From contig PLYL01000014.1 of NCBI GenBank assembly GCA_003151795.1, positions 1-35,347 of the forward strand: a DNA stretch of 35,347 nucleotides. The letters run 5' to 3'. Positions 5,271 through 12,289 of this stretch are shown piece after piece. Origin of the DNA: Candidatus Yanofskyibacteriota bacterium (GTDB lineage Bacteria > Patescibacteriota > Minisyncoccia > 2-02-FULL-40-12 > GWA2-44-9). The notes under the pieces are model-generated. The model searched no databases. It saw only the letters and a program-made list of their open reading frames with translations, and was not told the origin of the DNA. The translations under genes and the position numbers were made by a program. The first letter of the stretch is position 1, and every line of letters begins with the position of its first letter.

Positions 5271-5969
5271 CTATTGATTGATTGTCGCTGTCAGCTCTCG
5301 CTTGAGCGCGTCTAGGATGAGGTCGACTGATTTCTTGGAGCGGTCGTTCGCGGGCACGACGTAGTCTACGGCGCTTGGGTTTGAATCTGTGTTGGTAATA
5401 GCGACGGCTTTCACGCCCATTTTCTTGGCTTCATGAAGCGGTAAAGCGCTTTCTTTCTGCGAAGAGACAAAGACAACGTCCGGCATGCGGGTCAGCTTTT
5501 TCAAACCCTCAAAGTGGGTCGACATCTTAGTCATTTCGCGAGTGAGCATCAGGCGTTCTTTCTTGGTGTATTTATCGTAGACGCCGGTCTTTAAGCCCTG
5601 TTCCATTTCTTCGAGCTTTTTTACGCGGGCGTTGATAATCTTGAAGTTCGTCAGAGTCCCGCCAATCCAGCGGTCGATGACATAGGGCATGTTAAGTGCT
5701 TGAGCGAGGTCTTTGATTCCGCCCGAGGATTGCTTGGTCAAGCCGACGAAAAGCATCAGCCCGCCGCCTTCGGCTGTTTTCTTTAAGAATTTGACCATAC
5801 TAATCAATTCGATTTGAGTTTTTAAAAGGTCAATGATGCAAATACCATCGCGGACAGTATAGACGTACGGCGCCATCTTTGGGTTATAGACGGTCTTTTT
5901 GCGCCCAAAATGCGTGCCCGCCTTAAGCATGTCATCGTACGAAATCAGGTTGTCTTGCATGGTATTCAT
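5271..5969 (-). CDS. rpsB: 30S ribosomal protein S2
   Basis: A 232-residue protein that matches S2 along its length. It has the N-terminal motif AGTHFGRKKTVYNPKMAPYVY, the central RWIGGTLTNFKII segment, MTREM-type helices, and the C-terminal AITNTDSNPSAVDYVVPANDRS signature. S2 binds late to the small subunit near the anti-Shine-Dalgarno region. Two in-frame starts are possible (5969, MNTMQDN; or 5960, MQDN). It precedes tsf as in most bacteria. Confidence 0.95.
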   Translation of the reverse strand: MNTMQDNLISYDDMLKAGTHFGRKKTVYNPKMAPYVYTVRDGICIIDLLKTQIELISMVKFLKKTAEGGGLMLFVGLTKQSSGGIKDLAQALNMPYVIDRWIGGTLTNFKIINARVKKLEEMEQGLKTGVYDKYTKKERLMLTREMTKMSTHFEGLKKLTRMPDVVFVSSQKESALPLHEAKKMGVKAVAITNTDSNPSAVDYVVPANDRSKKSVDLILDALKRELTATINQ

Positions 5970-6056
5970 GTGTTTCTATATATTACAGGATTTTGGGATT
6001 CTAATCAAGAGCTTCGCGAAGCCTTCCCAATTTCTCACAGGCTTAAGTTTGGGCGA

Positions 6057-6866
6057 TTATTTGTCCGTCCCCGCCACGGCCATGCCTTCGGCGAGAGCAT
6101 CGAAGACGGGGTCGAGATTGCCTTCGAGGATTTTGGCGATGTTGCCCCAGCTTTTTTTGATGCGGTGGTCAGTGATGCGATCTTGAGGGAAGTTGTAGGT
6201 GCGAATTTTTTCCGACCGGTCGCCGGTGCCGACTTGCTTGCGGCGCTCATCGGAGACGTTGCCGGTCTCTTCCATTCTTTTAATTTCAAGAAGTTTAGAA
6301 CGCAAAACCTCCATCCCCTTTTCCCGATTGGCCTGCTGGCTCCGTTCTGAACGGGAAGAAATCACAATCCCTGATGGTTTATGTAAAATCCGGACGGCGG
6401 TCTCGACTTTATTAACATTCTGTCCGCCCGGCCCGCCGGCGCGCGAAAAACTCACTTCAATCTCATCGGGCCGGATAACCAGCTCGCTTTCCTTAGCTTT
6501 TGCCAAAACCGCCACGGTAATGGTCGAGGTGTGCACCCGACCCGACTTTTCGGTATCTGGGACGCGCTGGACGCGATGGACGCCAGATTCATATTTCATT
6601 TTTTCAAAAGCATCCGAGCCGTGCAATTCAAAAACGACGGACTTATAACCGCCCAGGGAGTTCATGTTGGAGTCAATAACCTCAAAGCCCCAGCCCTTTA
6701 GGGCCGAATATTTTTTGTACATTCCTGCAATCTCGGCGGCAAAGAGAGCCGATTCATCCCCGCCGGCCCCGGCCCGGATTTCAATAATCGCCTCATGGCC
6801 GGCTTTAGCACCAGGAGCTTTGGGCTTCTGGGATGTCTGCCATTGTTTCCAATCGTATTCGGGCAT
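6057..6866 (-). CDS. prfA: Peptide chain release factor 1 lacking domain 1
   Basis: It ends translation at UAA and UAG by hydrolysing peptidyl-tRNA. Residues 145-155 hold the catalytic [12 protein letters not shown] with GGQ at 147-149. Residues 100-113 ([15 protein letters not shown]) carry the codon-reading PxT motif as PDT, typical of RF1, not the SPF of RF2. The protein is 269 residues against about 360 in E. coli. It begins about where RF1 domain 2 starts ([17 protein letters not shown] at 24-40), so the helical N-terminal domain that contacts the stalk base and RF3 is missing. The rpmE stop lies 9 bases upstream and leaves no room for it. The deletion therefore looks real, not a start error. 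Confidence 0.92.
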   Translation of the reverse strand: MPEYDWKQWQTSQKPKAPGAKAGHEAIIEIRAGAGGDESALFAAEIAGMYKKYSALKGWGFEVIDSNMNSLGGYKSVVFELHGSDAFEKMKYESGVHRVQRVPDTEKSGRVHTSTITVAVLAKAKESELVIRPDEIEVSFSRAGGPGGQNVNKVETAVRILHKPSGIVISSRSERSQQANREKGMEVLRSKLLEIKRMEETGNVSDERRKQVGTGDRSEKIRTYNFPQDRITDHRIKKSWGNIAKILEGNLDPVFDALAEGMAVAGTDK

Positions 6867-6875
6867 GAGAGAGAT

Positions 6876-7103
6876 CTACTTCTTGGCTTTGACTTTGGGC
6901 TTCTTGGCGGCGGCGACGCGCTTTTGGTATTTTTCAACCCGGCCGCGAGTGTCGACGATTTTTTCCGTGCCGGTATAGAACGGATGGCACTTCGAACAGA
7001 CGTTAATCCGAATATCTTCGGCCGTTGAGCCGACATGCCAAGTATGACCGCAGGCGCAGGTCACTTTAGCTTTGGGATAATATTGGGGGTGGATATTTTT
7101 CAT
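6876..7103 (-). CDS. rpmE: 50S ribosomal protein L31, zinc form
   Basis: A 75-residue protein starting MKNIHPQYYPKAKVTCACG. Cysteines at 16, 18, 36 and 39 (CAC and CSKCHPFYTG) form the zinc-binding type. The C-terminus is a Lys/Ala-rich tail longer than usual. L31 bridges the ribosomal subunits. prfA follows after 9 bases, a pairing seen in many bacteria. Confidence 0.95.
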   Translation of the reverse strand: MKNIHPQYYPKAKVTCACGHTWHVGSTAEDIRINVCSKCHPFYTGTEKIVDTRGRVEKYQKRVAAAKKPKVKAKK

Positions 7104-7200
7104 AATTTACAATTTACGAATTTACAATTTTCAGTGAATGTATCAATTGAACAATTGAATCATTGTAAATTTATTGTGAATTGATAATTGAAAATTGATA
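7104..7200. repeat. AT-rich heptamer repeats between rplY and rpmE
   Basis: Degenerate units such as TTTACAA/TTTACGA and AATTGAA/AATTGAT recur with a seven-base period across the whole spacer. No gene or terminator is visible. Confidence 0.6.
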
Positions 7201-7201
7201 A

Positions 7202-7975
7202 TTATTTTTCTGATTTCTTGTCAGCTGTTTTCTTTTCGGTAATTCCTGATTCTTGTTTAGTGATTCCTGCTTCGGGTTTGCCTTCAGACGCGTCAAGGAC
7301 GGCATCGGCATCCTTAACCTTTTCAACGATTGCAACATCATCGACGGTTTCGCCTGTAGTTTCAAGGGAAGCGGCCAAAGCTTCCTCGGAAATCGGAGCC
7401 TGGACGGCGGCAATGATTTCTTCGGCATGGCCGAGCACTTCGACTTTGTCGCCTAGCTTCGCGTCTTTCAATAAAATCTGGTCGCCAAAAGCAACTAGAG
7501 GTGCCATGTCAAAATTAATTTCGTGAGGCAAATCTTGGGGCAAAGCTTCAACTTCTACTTCGTTGACATTGCGGATAAAGATACCGCCATCTTTAACGGC
7601 TTGGGATTCGCCGATAAACGCGACGGGAACCTTGGTCTTAATTTTTTGAGCCAGGTTAACTTTATAGAAATCAGCGTGGATAATCGCGTCCGAGGCCGGA
7701 TGACGAGCGATGTCGTGGATAATGGTCGGAAAGACTTGTCTGCCACCTGCCTGCGCAGGCAGGTCAACACTGACGTAAACAAGAGTGGATTCCCCCGCCG
7801 CTTTGAAAGTCTTATTAAAATCCTTATTCGGGACCTGCAGAGCAATGGGTTCCTGGCCTTTGCCGTACAAAACCGCCGGAATAAAGCCGGATTCGCGAAT
7901 CTGCTTGACCTTGCTCCCCATCACTGTCCGCAGTTGAGCATTCAATTCAATTTTGTGCTGTTGGGCTGATGCCAT
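7202..7975 (-). CDS. rplY: 50S ribosomal protein L25 (CTC form)
   Basis: A 257-residue L25/general stress protein CTC, which binds 5S rRNA. The N-terminal L25 domain (KIELNAQLRTVMGSKVKQIR, then GFIPAVLYGKG, then HPASDAIIHADFYKVN) is followed by the CTC beta domain (KVPVAFIGESQAVKDGG, then LPQDLPHEINFDM). Two repeat-derived stretches are visible. LPAQAGGRQ, at about residues 71-80, is encoded by the perfect palindrome at 7745-7764, at a point where L25 homologues normally have a short turn. The C-terminal tail, GITKQESGITEKKTADKK, is encoded by heptamer repeats. It heads the run of translation genes that reads on to tsf. Confidence 0.92.
   Translation of the reverse strand: MASAQQHKIELNAQLRTVMGSKVKQIRESGFIPAVLYGKGQEPIALQVPNKDFNKTFKAAGESTLVYVSVDLPAQAGGRQVFPTIIHDIARHPASDAIIHADFYKVNLAQKIKTKVPVAFIGESQAVKDGGIFIRNVNEVEVEALPQDLPHEINFDMAPLVAFGDQILLKDAKLGDKVEVLGHAEEIIAAVQAPISEEALAASLETTGETVDDVAIVEKVKDADAVLDASEGKPEAGITKQESGITEKKTADKKSEK
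7242..7276. repeat. Heptamer repeat in the rplY tail
   Basis: Units ATTCCTG, ATTCTTG, TTTAGTG, ATTCCTG and CTTCGGG in register encode the GITKQESGIT tail of L25. Confidence 0.65.
7745..7764. repeat. Perfect 20-bp in-frame palindrome in rplY
   Basis: ACCTGCCTGCGCAGGCAGGT is fully self-complementary and differs from the palindrome at 1566-1585 mainly in its centre. It encodes LPAQAGG within L25 without breaking the frame. Confidence 0.85.
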
Positions 7976-7994
7976 TTAAGTCCTCATATAATAA

Positions 7995-8031
7995 CAAAAA
8001 AACTGGACAAACACAAGAGGGCTTGGCCAGT
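7995..8031 (-). terminator. Terminator after fba
   Basis: On the minus strand ACTGG.CAA pairs with TTG.CCAGT (one mismatch) and is followed by a run of seven or eight Ts. It lies just past the fba stop and upstream of rplY. Confidence 0.55.
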
Positions 8032-8034
8032 CGA

Positions 8035-8943
8035 CTACTTCATCATAAAGAGCTTGGTTTTGGCGATAACTAATTTCTTGACTTCTTCGGCGGCGGGAGC
8101 GAGGTATTTGTAGGGCGTGGTTTCGTTCGGCATGGTTGTCATCTCTTCTTTGAGCTTGTCATGATAGGCCACGCGAAGTTCGGTATTGAAATGGACGTTG
8201 GTTATGCCGGCTTTAATAGCCGCCGCGATATTTTCATCTTTGAGCCCTGACGCGCCGTGCAATATATAGTACGGTTGGGGCGCGGCCGCGACGATACTTG
8301 CGAAATGCGGGATATCAAGCCTTTCTTCTTGACCAGTAACGATTCCGTGAATATTCCCAAACACGACCGCCATCCGATCCACGCCCGTCTGGGCCACGAA
8401 ATCCGCGACTTCTTCGGGTTTGGAATAATCGGCGGGACTGATTTCAATTTTAGTCTGGACTTCGGATGAACCTTTTAAATAACCGAGTTCTCCTTCCACG
8501 GAAATATTAGGATTGACCGATCGGGCATAGTCCACAACTTGTTTAGTGAAAGCAATGTTGTCGGCCATGGGCAACTTTGAGCCATCGGCGATAATCGAAT
8601 CATAGCCCGCATCAATCGCCATTTTGCACTTTTCAAATGATTTAAAATGGTCAGCGTTCAGGAATACGGGAAATTGCATATCATCAGCGACAGCTCGGAC
8701 CAGGGCCACAGCTTCTTTGATGCCGACAAAATCCGCTTCCCCTTCCGATGTCCCCACCATCACGCACGGCGCGACAGAGTTCCCAGGGCGGGCTAAAGCA
8801 CCGCCCAAGGAGCCCACTCCGAGACCAGCTTCCTTGGCTCCTGCCACAATCGCCTTTAACACATCCTCGGACGCGAAATTAAAATGCCCAATGGCAAAAT
8901 GTGACTTTCGCGCTTGTCCTAAGTAGAAGTTTAGATTATTCAT
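8035..8943 (-). CDS. fba: Class II fructose-bisphosphate aldolase
   Basis: A zinc-dependent enzyme that splits fructose 1,6-bisphosphate into DHAP and glyceraldehyde 3-phosphate, or runs the reverse. Probable metal-binding histidines are H99 (LNADHFKS), H199 (VFGNIHG) and H229 (YILHGASG). SVEGELG at 148-154 and NVHFNTELR at 249-257 are family motifs. The usual NLDHG is changed to NADHF. Residues about 41-60 (LGVGSLGGALARPGNSVAPC) sit between AKEAG and VMVGTSEGE where homologues are shorter, and are encoded over an inverted repeat (8783-8810). It is a single gene with its own terminator. The 429-aa gene upstream is separated from it by heptamer repeats. Confidence 0.9.
   Translation of the reverse strand: MNNLNFYLGQARKSHFAIGHFNFASEDVLKAIVAGAKEAGLGVGSLGGALARPGNSVAPCVMVGTSEGEADFVGIKEAVALVRAVADDMQFPVFLNADHFKSFEKCKMAIDAGYDSIIADGSKLPMADNIAFTKQVVDYARSVNPNISVEGELGYLKGSSEVQTKIEISPADYSKPEEVADFVAQTGVDRMAVVFGNIHGIVTGQEERLDIPHFASIVAAAPQPYYILHGASGLKDENIAAAIKAGITNVHFNTELRVAYHDKLKEEMTTMPNETTPYKYLAPAAEEVKKLVIAKTKLFMMK
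8783..8810. repeat. Inverted repeat inside fba
   Basis: CCaGGGCGG ... CCGCCCaaGG with a nine-base loop, next to a second small hairpin (GGAGcccaCTCC). Together they encode the extra segment of the aldolase at residues about 43-57. Confidence 0.5.
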
Positions 8944-8954
8944 AGATACTATTA

Positions 8955-9045
8955 TTTATTTCGACGAAGAATAAAGAAGTATGAATTAAGAAGTAAGTCT
9001 CCGAAATCTTAATTCTTAATTCTAGATTCGTAATTCTGGTTTTAT
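8955..9045. repeat. Heptamer repeats upstream of fba
   Basis: Units such as GAATTAA/GAAGTAA and TTAATTC/TTAATTC/TAGATTC repeat with a seven-base period and fill the spacer between the 429-aa gene and fba. Confidence 0.65.
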
Positions 9046-9048
9046 AAA

Positions 9049-10338
9049 TTACAATTTTATAAAACCACTGATAATATTGTCTTCGGTCAGCTGGTTCATC
9101 CGGTCACGGCCCATGTATTCGGAAAATATGTGGTTCCACATGGCTTCTTGCTGGTGATAGAGATATTTCACTTCGCCTCGCGTTACTAATGACATAATTA
9201 AGTCTACCACATCAAAGCTGACCAACTTTTCGGAACCAGTGGCAAATTTACTGGAACTCGGCGCCGTGGACACGAAGAAATCTCCGATATGATCAAGATT
9301 CGTCCAATACGCGATATTGAATTTTCCGCCAGAATCATTCATGACTTCAGCGAGTTTCTGAAAATTCTGGGCCACCCTATACCAGTGTTCGGCTTCAGGA
9401 TCAACGTGATGCATTGAAAGTCGTGGGTCATGAATATCGTCTTTTGCCAAGTATCGTTGAATGATTAACCAAGTCCTTGATCCTTGATTCTTAATTCTTG
9501 CTTCTTGAATTTCCAGCACATCGCCGCGGAGTAATGACTGGAGCTTTGGAATAAAATCCGCGTCATGCAAAAACTTTCTAAATAAACCTGAATAGAACGG
9601 CACCTCGTGCAAATAGTGCAAAAGGAGCAAAAACATCCGTAGCGTCTCGCCGGCCGGCTCCATTGATTCGGGACTGATGAAGATAATCCCGTATTCTTTA
9701 AGATGGCTGACATTGTGGAATTTCTTGCCGATAAATTTCTCGGCGATAGCCAGCCATTTGGTATCCATGATTTTAATCTCCACATCCCTGTCTTCAAAAT
9801 CTTCCGGCTTTAAATCTTTGTAAGCCACATCAAAAAACTGATGCATCCATTCTTCGGTCTGGGTGAAGCGCAACGCCGCCACGACCGAAGCGAAGCCCTC
9901 CTTCTCAATCAACTCACTGGCGCTCTGGTACCCGAAATGTTCAAGCAATGACTGGGGCGGGTCTTTTTCTAATAATTCAGCAACTCGTTCTTTCTTAATA
10001 AAGAATCCTTTCGGCGGCGTAAAGATATTCAAAGCCGTATCCCGAATCTTCCCCGGGTCATCGGACAATTTAGAAAGGTCGGGCCTATCCAGTAATTCAA
10101 ATAATTTATTGTCAATAATTAAAAGTTTCTGTGTCAGCGCGCCATAAACCTCTTCGGCCGTCGAAGCTCGAGTCAACCCAAGGTCCGCCAAGGCACGGTC
10201 AATGTTTTGGTCATTATTACCAACGACAGCGTCCAAAACGCCGGTTTTGCCGCTCACAACCGACATTTTTTGGTCCAAATCTAAAATCGCCTCGGGAGAG
10301 GTACCCAATATTCGAGCGAGTTTTTCGACCGAATCCAT
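9049..10338 (-). CDS. Conserved-looking protein of unknown function, 429 aa
   Basis: I do not recognise this protein. It is a soluble, mostly helical sequence with no signal peptide or membrane segment. Residues 1-25 (VEKLARILGTSPEAILDL) look like a small helical domain. Later stretches are rich in His, Trp and aromatic residues, for example LLHYLHEVPFYSGLF, MHHVDPEAEHWYRVAQNF and NIAYWTNLDHIGDFFV. The several conserved-type His/Asp/Glu residues there would suit a metal or sugar-phosphate site, but that is speculation. A heptamer repeat array (9474-9508) encodes ARIKNQGSRTW in the middle, probably in a surface loop. It lies between fba and the pfkB-rpe-oxidase operon, so a link to carbohydrate metabolism is the best guess. 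Confidence 0.7.
   Translation of the reverse strand: MDSVEKLARILGTSPEAILDLDQKMSVVSGKTGVLDAVVGNNDQNIDRALADLGLTRASTAEEVYGALTQKLLIIDNKLFELLDRPDLSKLSDDPGKIRDTALNIFTPPKGFFIKKERVAELLEKDPPQSLLEHFGYQSASELIEKEGFASVVAALRFTQTEEWMHQFFDVAYKDLKPEDFEDRDVEIKIMDTKWLAIAEKFIGKKFHNVSHLKEYGIIFISPESMEPAGETLRMFLLLLHYLHEVPFYSGLFRKFLHDADFIPKLQSLLRGDVLEIQEARIKNQGSRTWLIIQRYLAKDDIHDPRLSMHHVDPEAEHWYRVAQNFQKLAEVMNDSGGKFNIAYWTNLDHIGDFFVSTAPSSSKFATGSEKLVSFDVVDLIMSLVTRGEVKYLYHQQEAMWNHIFSEYMGRDRMNQLTEDNIISGFIKL
9474..9508. repeat. Intragenic heptamer repeat
   Basis: Five units in register, TCCTTGA, TCCTTGA, TTCTTAA, TTCTTGC, TTCTTGA, lie inside the gene for the 429-aa protein and encode part of ARIKNQGSR. Confidence 0.75.
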
Positions 10339-10414
10339 ATGCTTATATTTTGGCTTATTTATTAGGTTTTTGCAACGTTTCCATTAAAATAGTGGACATC
10401 CGTTCAGTCAGGAC

Positions 10415-10630
10415 AGTACCTTTTCTTTGAACATCATCACGCTCAACGACGGCATCGCCACGACGCGGCCGTTCGGCGACCAGTCCCGGCGCTGACGCCC
10501 CGGCGCGGGCCGACGACTCTGACAGTCGTGAGATAGTCAGGCGCCGGCCATCGGTTCGACAGGATGGGGAGCATCGCTCCCCATCCGATGAGGCCCGCTT
10601 TGCATAAATGCATCGCGGGCCGGTTTTTTT
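10415..10630 (+). ncRNA. Candidate structured RNA, GC-rich, about 200 nt
   Basis: A markedly GC-rich stretch without a gene lies between two minus-strand genes and ends in a strong plus-strand terminator. Visible stems are CCGGCGC.TGAC / GTCA.GGCGCCGG enclosing ACGACT-CTGAC-AGTCGT; TCGCC/GGCGA; and GGATGGGGAGC-ATC-GCTCCCCATCC (10562-10586). It does not show the RNase P, SRP or tmRNA consensus motifs. The 5' end is uncertain and I see no convincing promoter. The terminator orientation is the main evidence for a plus-strand transcript. Confidence 0.5.
10592..10630 (+). terminator. Strong rho-independent terminator
   Basis: GGCCCGC.TGCAT-AA-ATGCA.GCGGGCC followed by GG and seven Ts on the plus strand. 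The T-run abuts the stop codon of the converging pfkB-type gene. In the minus direction no U-tract follows. Confidence 0.85.
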
Positions 10631-11660
10631 ATTTTTCCAAAACTTCGACCAACGGCCACGGCCCGAAATCGCCTTTTTTTAAAATACCGGCTTTGGCACC
10701 GTATTGGGTAACGACCGATGATGAATTCGCGGTCGCGAGCTGGATAGCTTTCACAATTTTTTCTTCTTCGTTCATTGTTCCCTGTTCATTGTTCCCTGTT
10801 CTCATGTACTCGGCGACGAAACCGGACACAAACGCGTCGCCCGCGCCTGTGCGTTCGACAATCGGCGAATCGGGCACGCCGGCGCGATAGATATGCTGGC
10901 CATCCGAGACCGCGACGCCATCATGGCCCTTGGTCATTACAAATATCCCCGGCACTAGCGCGTCCATGGCTTTAAATATTTCGTCTTCTTTATTAAATTC
11001 AACCCCAAGCAGTTGGGCCGCTTCTTCCTGATTCATTGATACCACCGCGCACTGTTTCAAAAGCGGTTTTAATTTTTCTAAGCCCAGAGCAAGTTCCTTG
11101 GTCCCCGGATTCGTCGCGACTTTCACGCCATGAGCCGTTGCCCAACTTACGGCTTTTTCAAATAAATCATAATGCCCGCCGAGACTGCCAAGCACGAGCC
11201 AGCCCGTTTCCAGTTCATCAAAAGAAATCTTGGACGCTTCGAAATGCTGGCCCTCGCCTTTGTACGACAAAATAGTCCGTTCGCCATTTTCATGGACCAA
11301 AATAACCGAATAGGCGGTGAAATCATCGGAATGTTTTTGAAAATAAGCCGTATCGACACCTTCCGCGGCCAGTTCTTCAAGAATAGCCGCGGCATTACTG
11401 TCATTGCCGATTACGCCGATGCACGCGGTCTTTAACCCCTGCCGCGCGAACGTAACCGCGGTATCGGCCGCGCTTCCGCCAATCGCAAATACTAGTTTTT
11501 TAACTTGATACTTTGAACCGAGATTAAAACCAATCCCCTCACCCGTCAGAAATTCTTTTCCCGACAACTTAGCAAAATCCAAGCCGCCAAGAAAAACATC
11601 CCGTGTGACCGAACCAATTGTTACGATGTCATATTTCATTTTATTTTCGACGGGATTCAC
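10629..11660 (-). CDS. PfkB-family carbohydrate kinase
   Basis: A ribokinase-like sugar or nucleoside kinase of 343 residues. GSVTRDVFLGG at the N-terminus, FAIGGSAADTAVTFARQG (sugar-binding GG motif) and the C-terminal PIVERTGAGDAFVSGFVAEY with the catalytic Asp and anion hole are all present. The substrate cannot be read from sequence. Gene context (rpe-like gene, oxidase) favours a pentose or hexose phosphate route. A heptamer repeat array (10764-10805) encodes TGNNEQGTMNEE just after the GAGD helix. The start is GTG at 11660, overlapping the epimerase stop as GTGA, which suggests translational coupling. The ATG seven codons later (MKYDIV) is an alternative. Confidence 0.88.
   Translation of the reverse strand: MNPVENKMKYDIVTIGSVTRDVFLGGLDFAKLSGKEFLTGEGIGFNLGSKYQVKKLVFAIGGSAADTAVTFARQGLKTACIGVIGNDSNAAAILEELAAEGVDTAYFQKHSDDFTAYSVILVHENGERTILSYKGEGQHFEASKISFDELETGWLVLGSLGGHYDLFEKAVSWATAHGVKVATNPGTKELALGLEKLKPLLKQCAVVSMNQEEAAQLLGVEFNKEDEIFKAMDALVPGIFVMTKGHDGVAVSDGQHIYRAGVPDSPIVERTGAGDAFVSGFVAEYMRTGNNEQGTMNEEEKIVKAIQLATANSSSVVTQYGAKAGILKKGDFGPWPLVEVLEK
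10764..10805. repeat. Intragenic heptamer repeat, six units
   Basis: TTCTTCG, TTCATTG, TTCCCTG, TTCATTG, TTCCCTG, TTCTCAT run in exact register for 42 bases (14 codons), so the array keeps the reading frame of the kinase gene. Confidence 0.8.
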
Positions 11661-12289
11661 TCCCCTGATTTTTGTAAGTTCAGTATTGCTTGAGCGGGGT
11701 CTTCGCTATTCATAATGTAACCGCCCGATTCAATCATAGTGGCGCCAGCCTTAACCATCTCGGGCACGCGCTGGGGATTCGCGCCGCCGTCTATTTCAAT
11801 TACCACTGCGGGATATTTTTCATGAAAGTTTGCCATCTTGGCAAGAACTTGGGACTGAAACTCACCGCCGTATCCGCCCGGATGAACCATCATGAATTGG
11901 ATAAAATCGGCTTGCCCCGCGAACGGCGCGATGGCCTCAATGCCAGTTTCCGGATTTAAAGCAATTCCGGCGCGCTTGCCCGCTCTCTGTATAGTATCAA
12001 TGATTTTTCCGGCTTTGTCAGTAGCCTCGATGTGGAAAATAATACTTTCCACATTCTGAATTTTAAGAAATGGCAAAACTGCTTCTTCAGGATTCTGGAC
12101 CATCAAATGCACTTGGAACCGCGGGCTATCGGCCATGGCTATTTCTTCCAGTCCGACCAGTTTGGTTGGCGTAAAAACCCCGTCAGAAATATCCACCTGC
12201 AAGATCGGCGCAAGCGATTGCAACTTATTTAGCATTTGTTGGAATTCCTCCCGAGTTGCGGCGAGAATGCCGGGAATTATTTGAATCAT
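11657..12289 (-). CDS. rpe: Ribulose-phosphate 3-epimerase-like protein
   Basis: A 210-residue (beta/alpha)8 protein. Motifs in order are IIPGILAATREEF, LQVDISDGVFTP (catalytic Asp), FQVHLMVQNPEE, FMMVHPGGYGGEFQ, VIEIDGGANPQ and ATMIESGGYIM. They match the Rpe pattern, with ILAA for the usual ILSAD and HPGGYGG for HPGFGGQ. Rpe interconverts ribulose 5-phosphate and xylulose 5-phosphate in the pentose phosphate pathway. The deviations leave room for a related epimerase substrate. It overlaps both neighbours by four bases (ATGA with the oxidase, GTGA with the kinase), so the three form one operon. Confidence 0.82.
   Translation of the reverse strand: MIQIIPGILAATREEFQQMLNKLQSLAPILQVDISDGVFTPTKLVGLEEIAMADSPRFQVHLMVQNPEEAVLPFLKIQNVESIIFHIEATDKAGKIIDTIQRAGKRAGIALNPETGIEAIAPFAGQADFIQFMMVHPGGYGGEFQSQVLAKMANFHEKYPAVVIEIDGGANPQRVPEMVKAGATMIESGGYIMNSEDPAQAILNLQKSGE

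Noticed and set aside
10540-10600. tmRNA-like motif GGTTCGACAGG near the structured RNA
   Set aside because: It resembles short parts of tmRNA or a T arm, but no tRNA-like acceptor pairing, CCA end or tag frame could be found.
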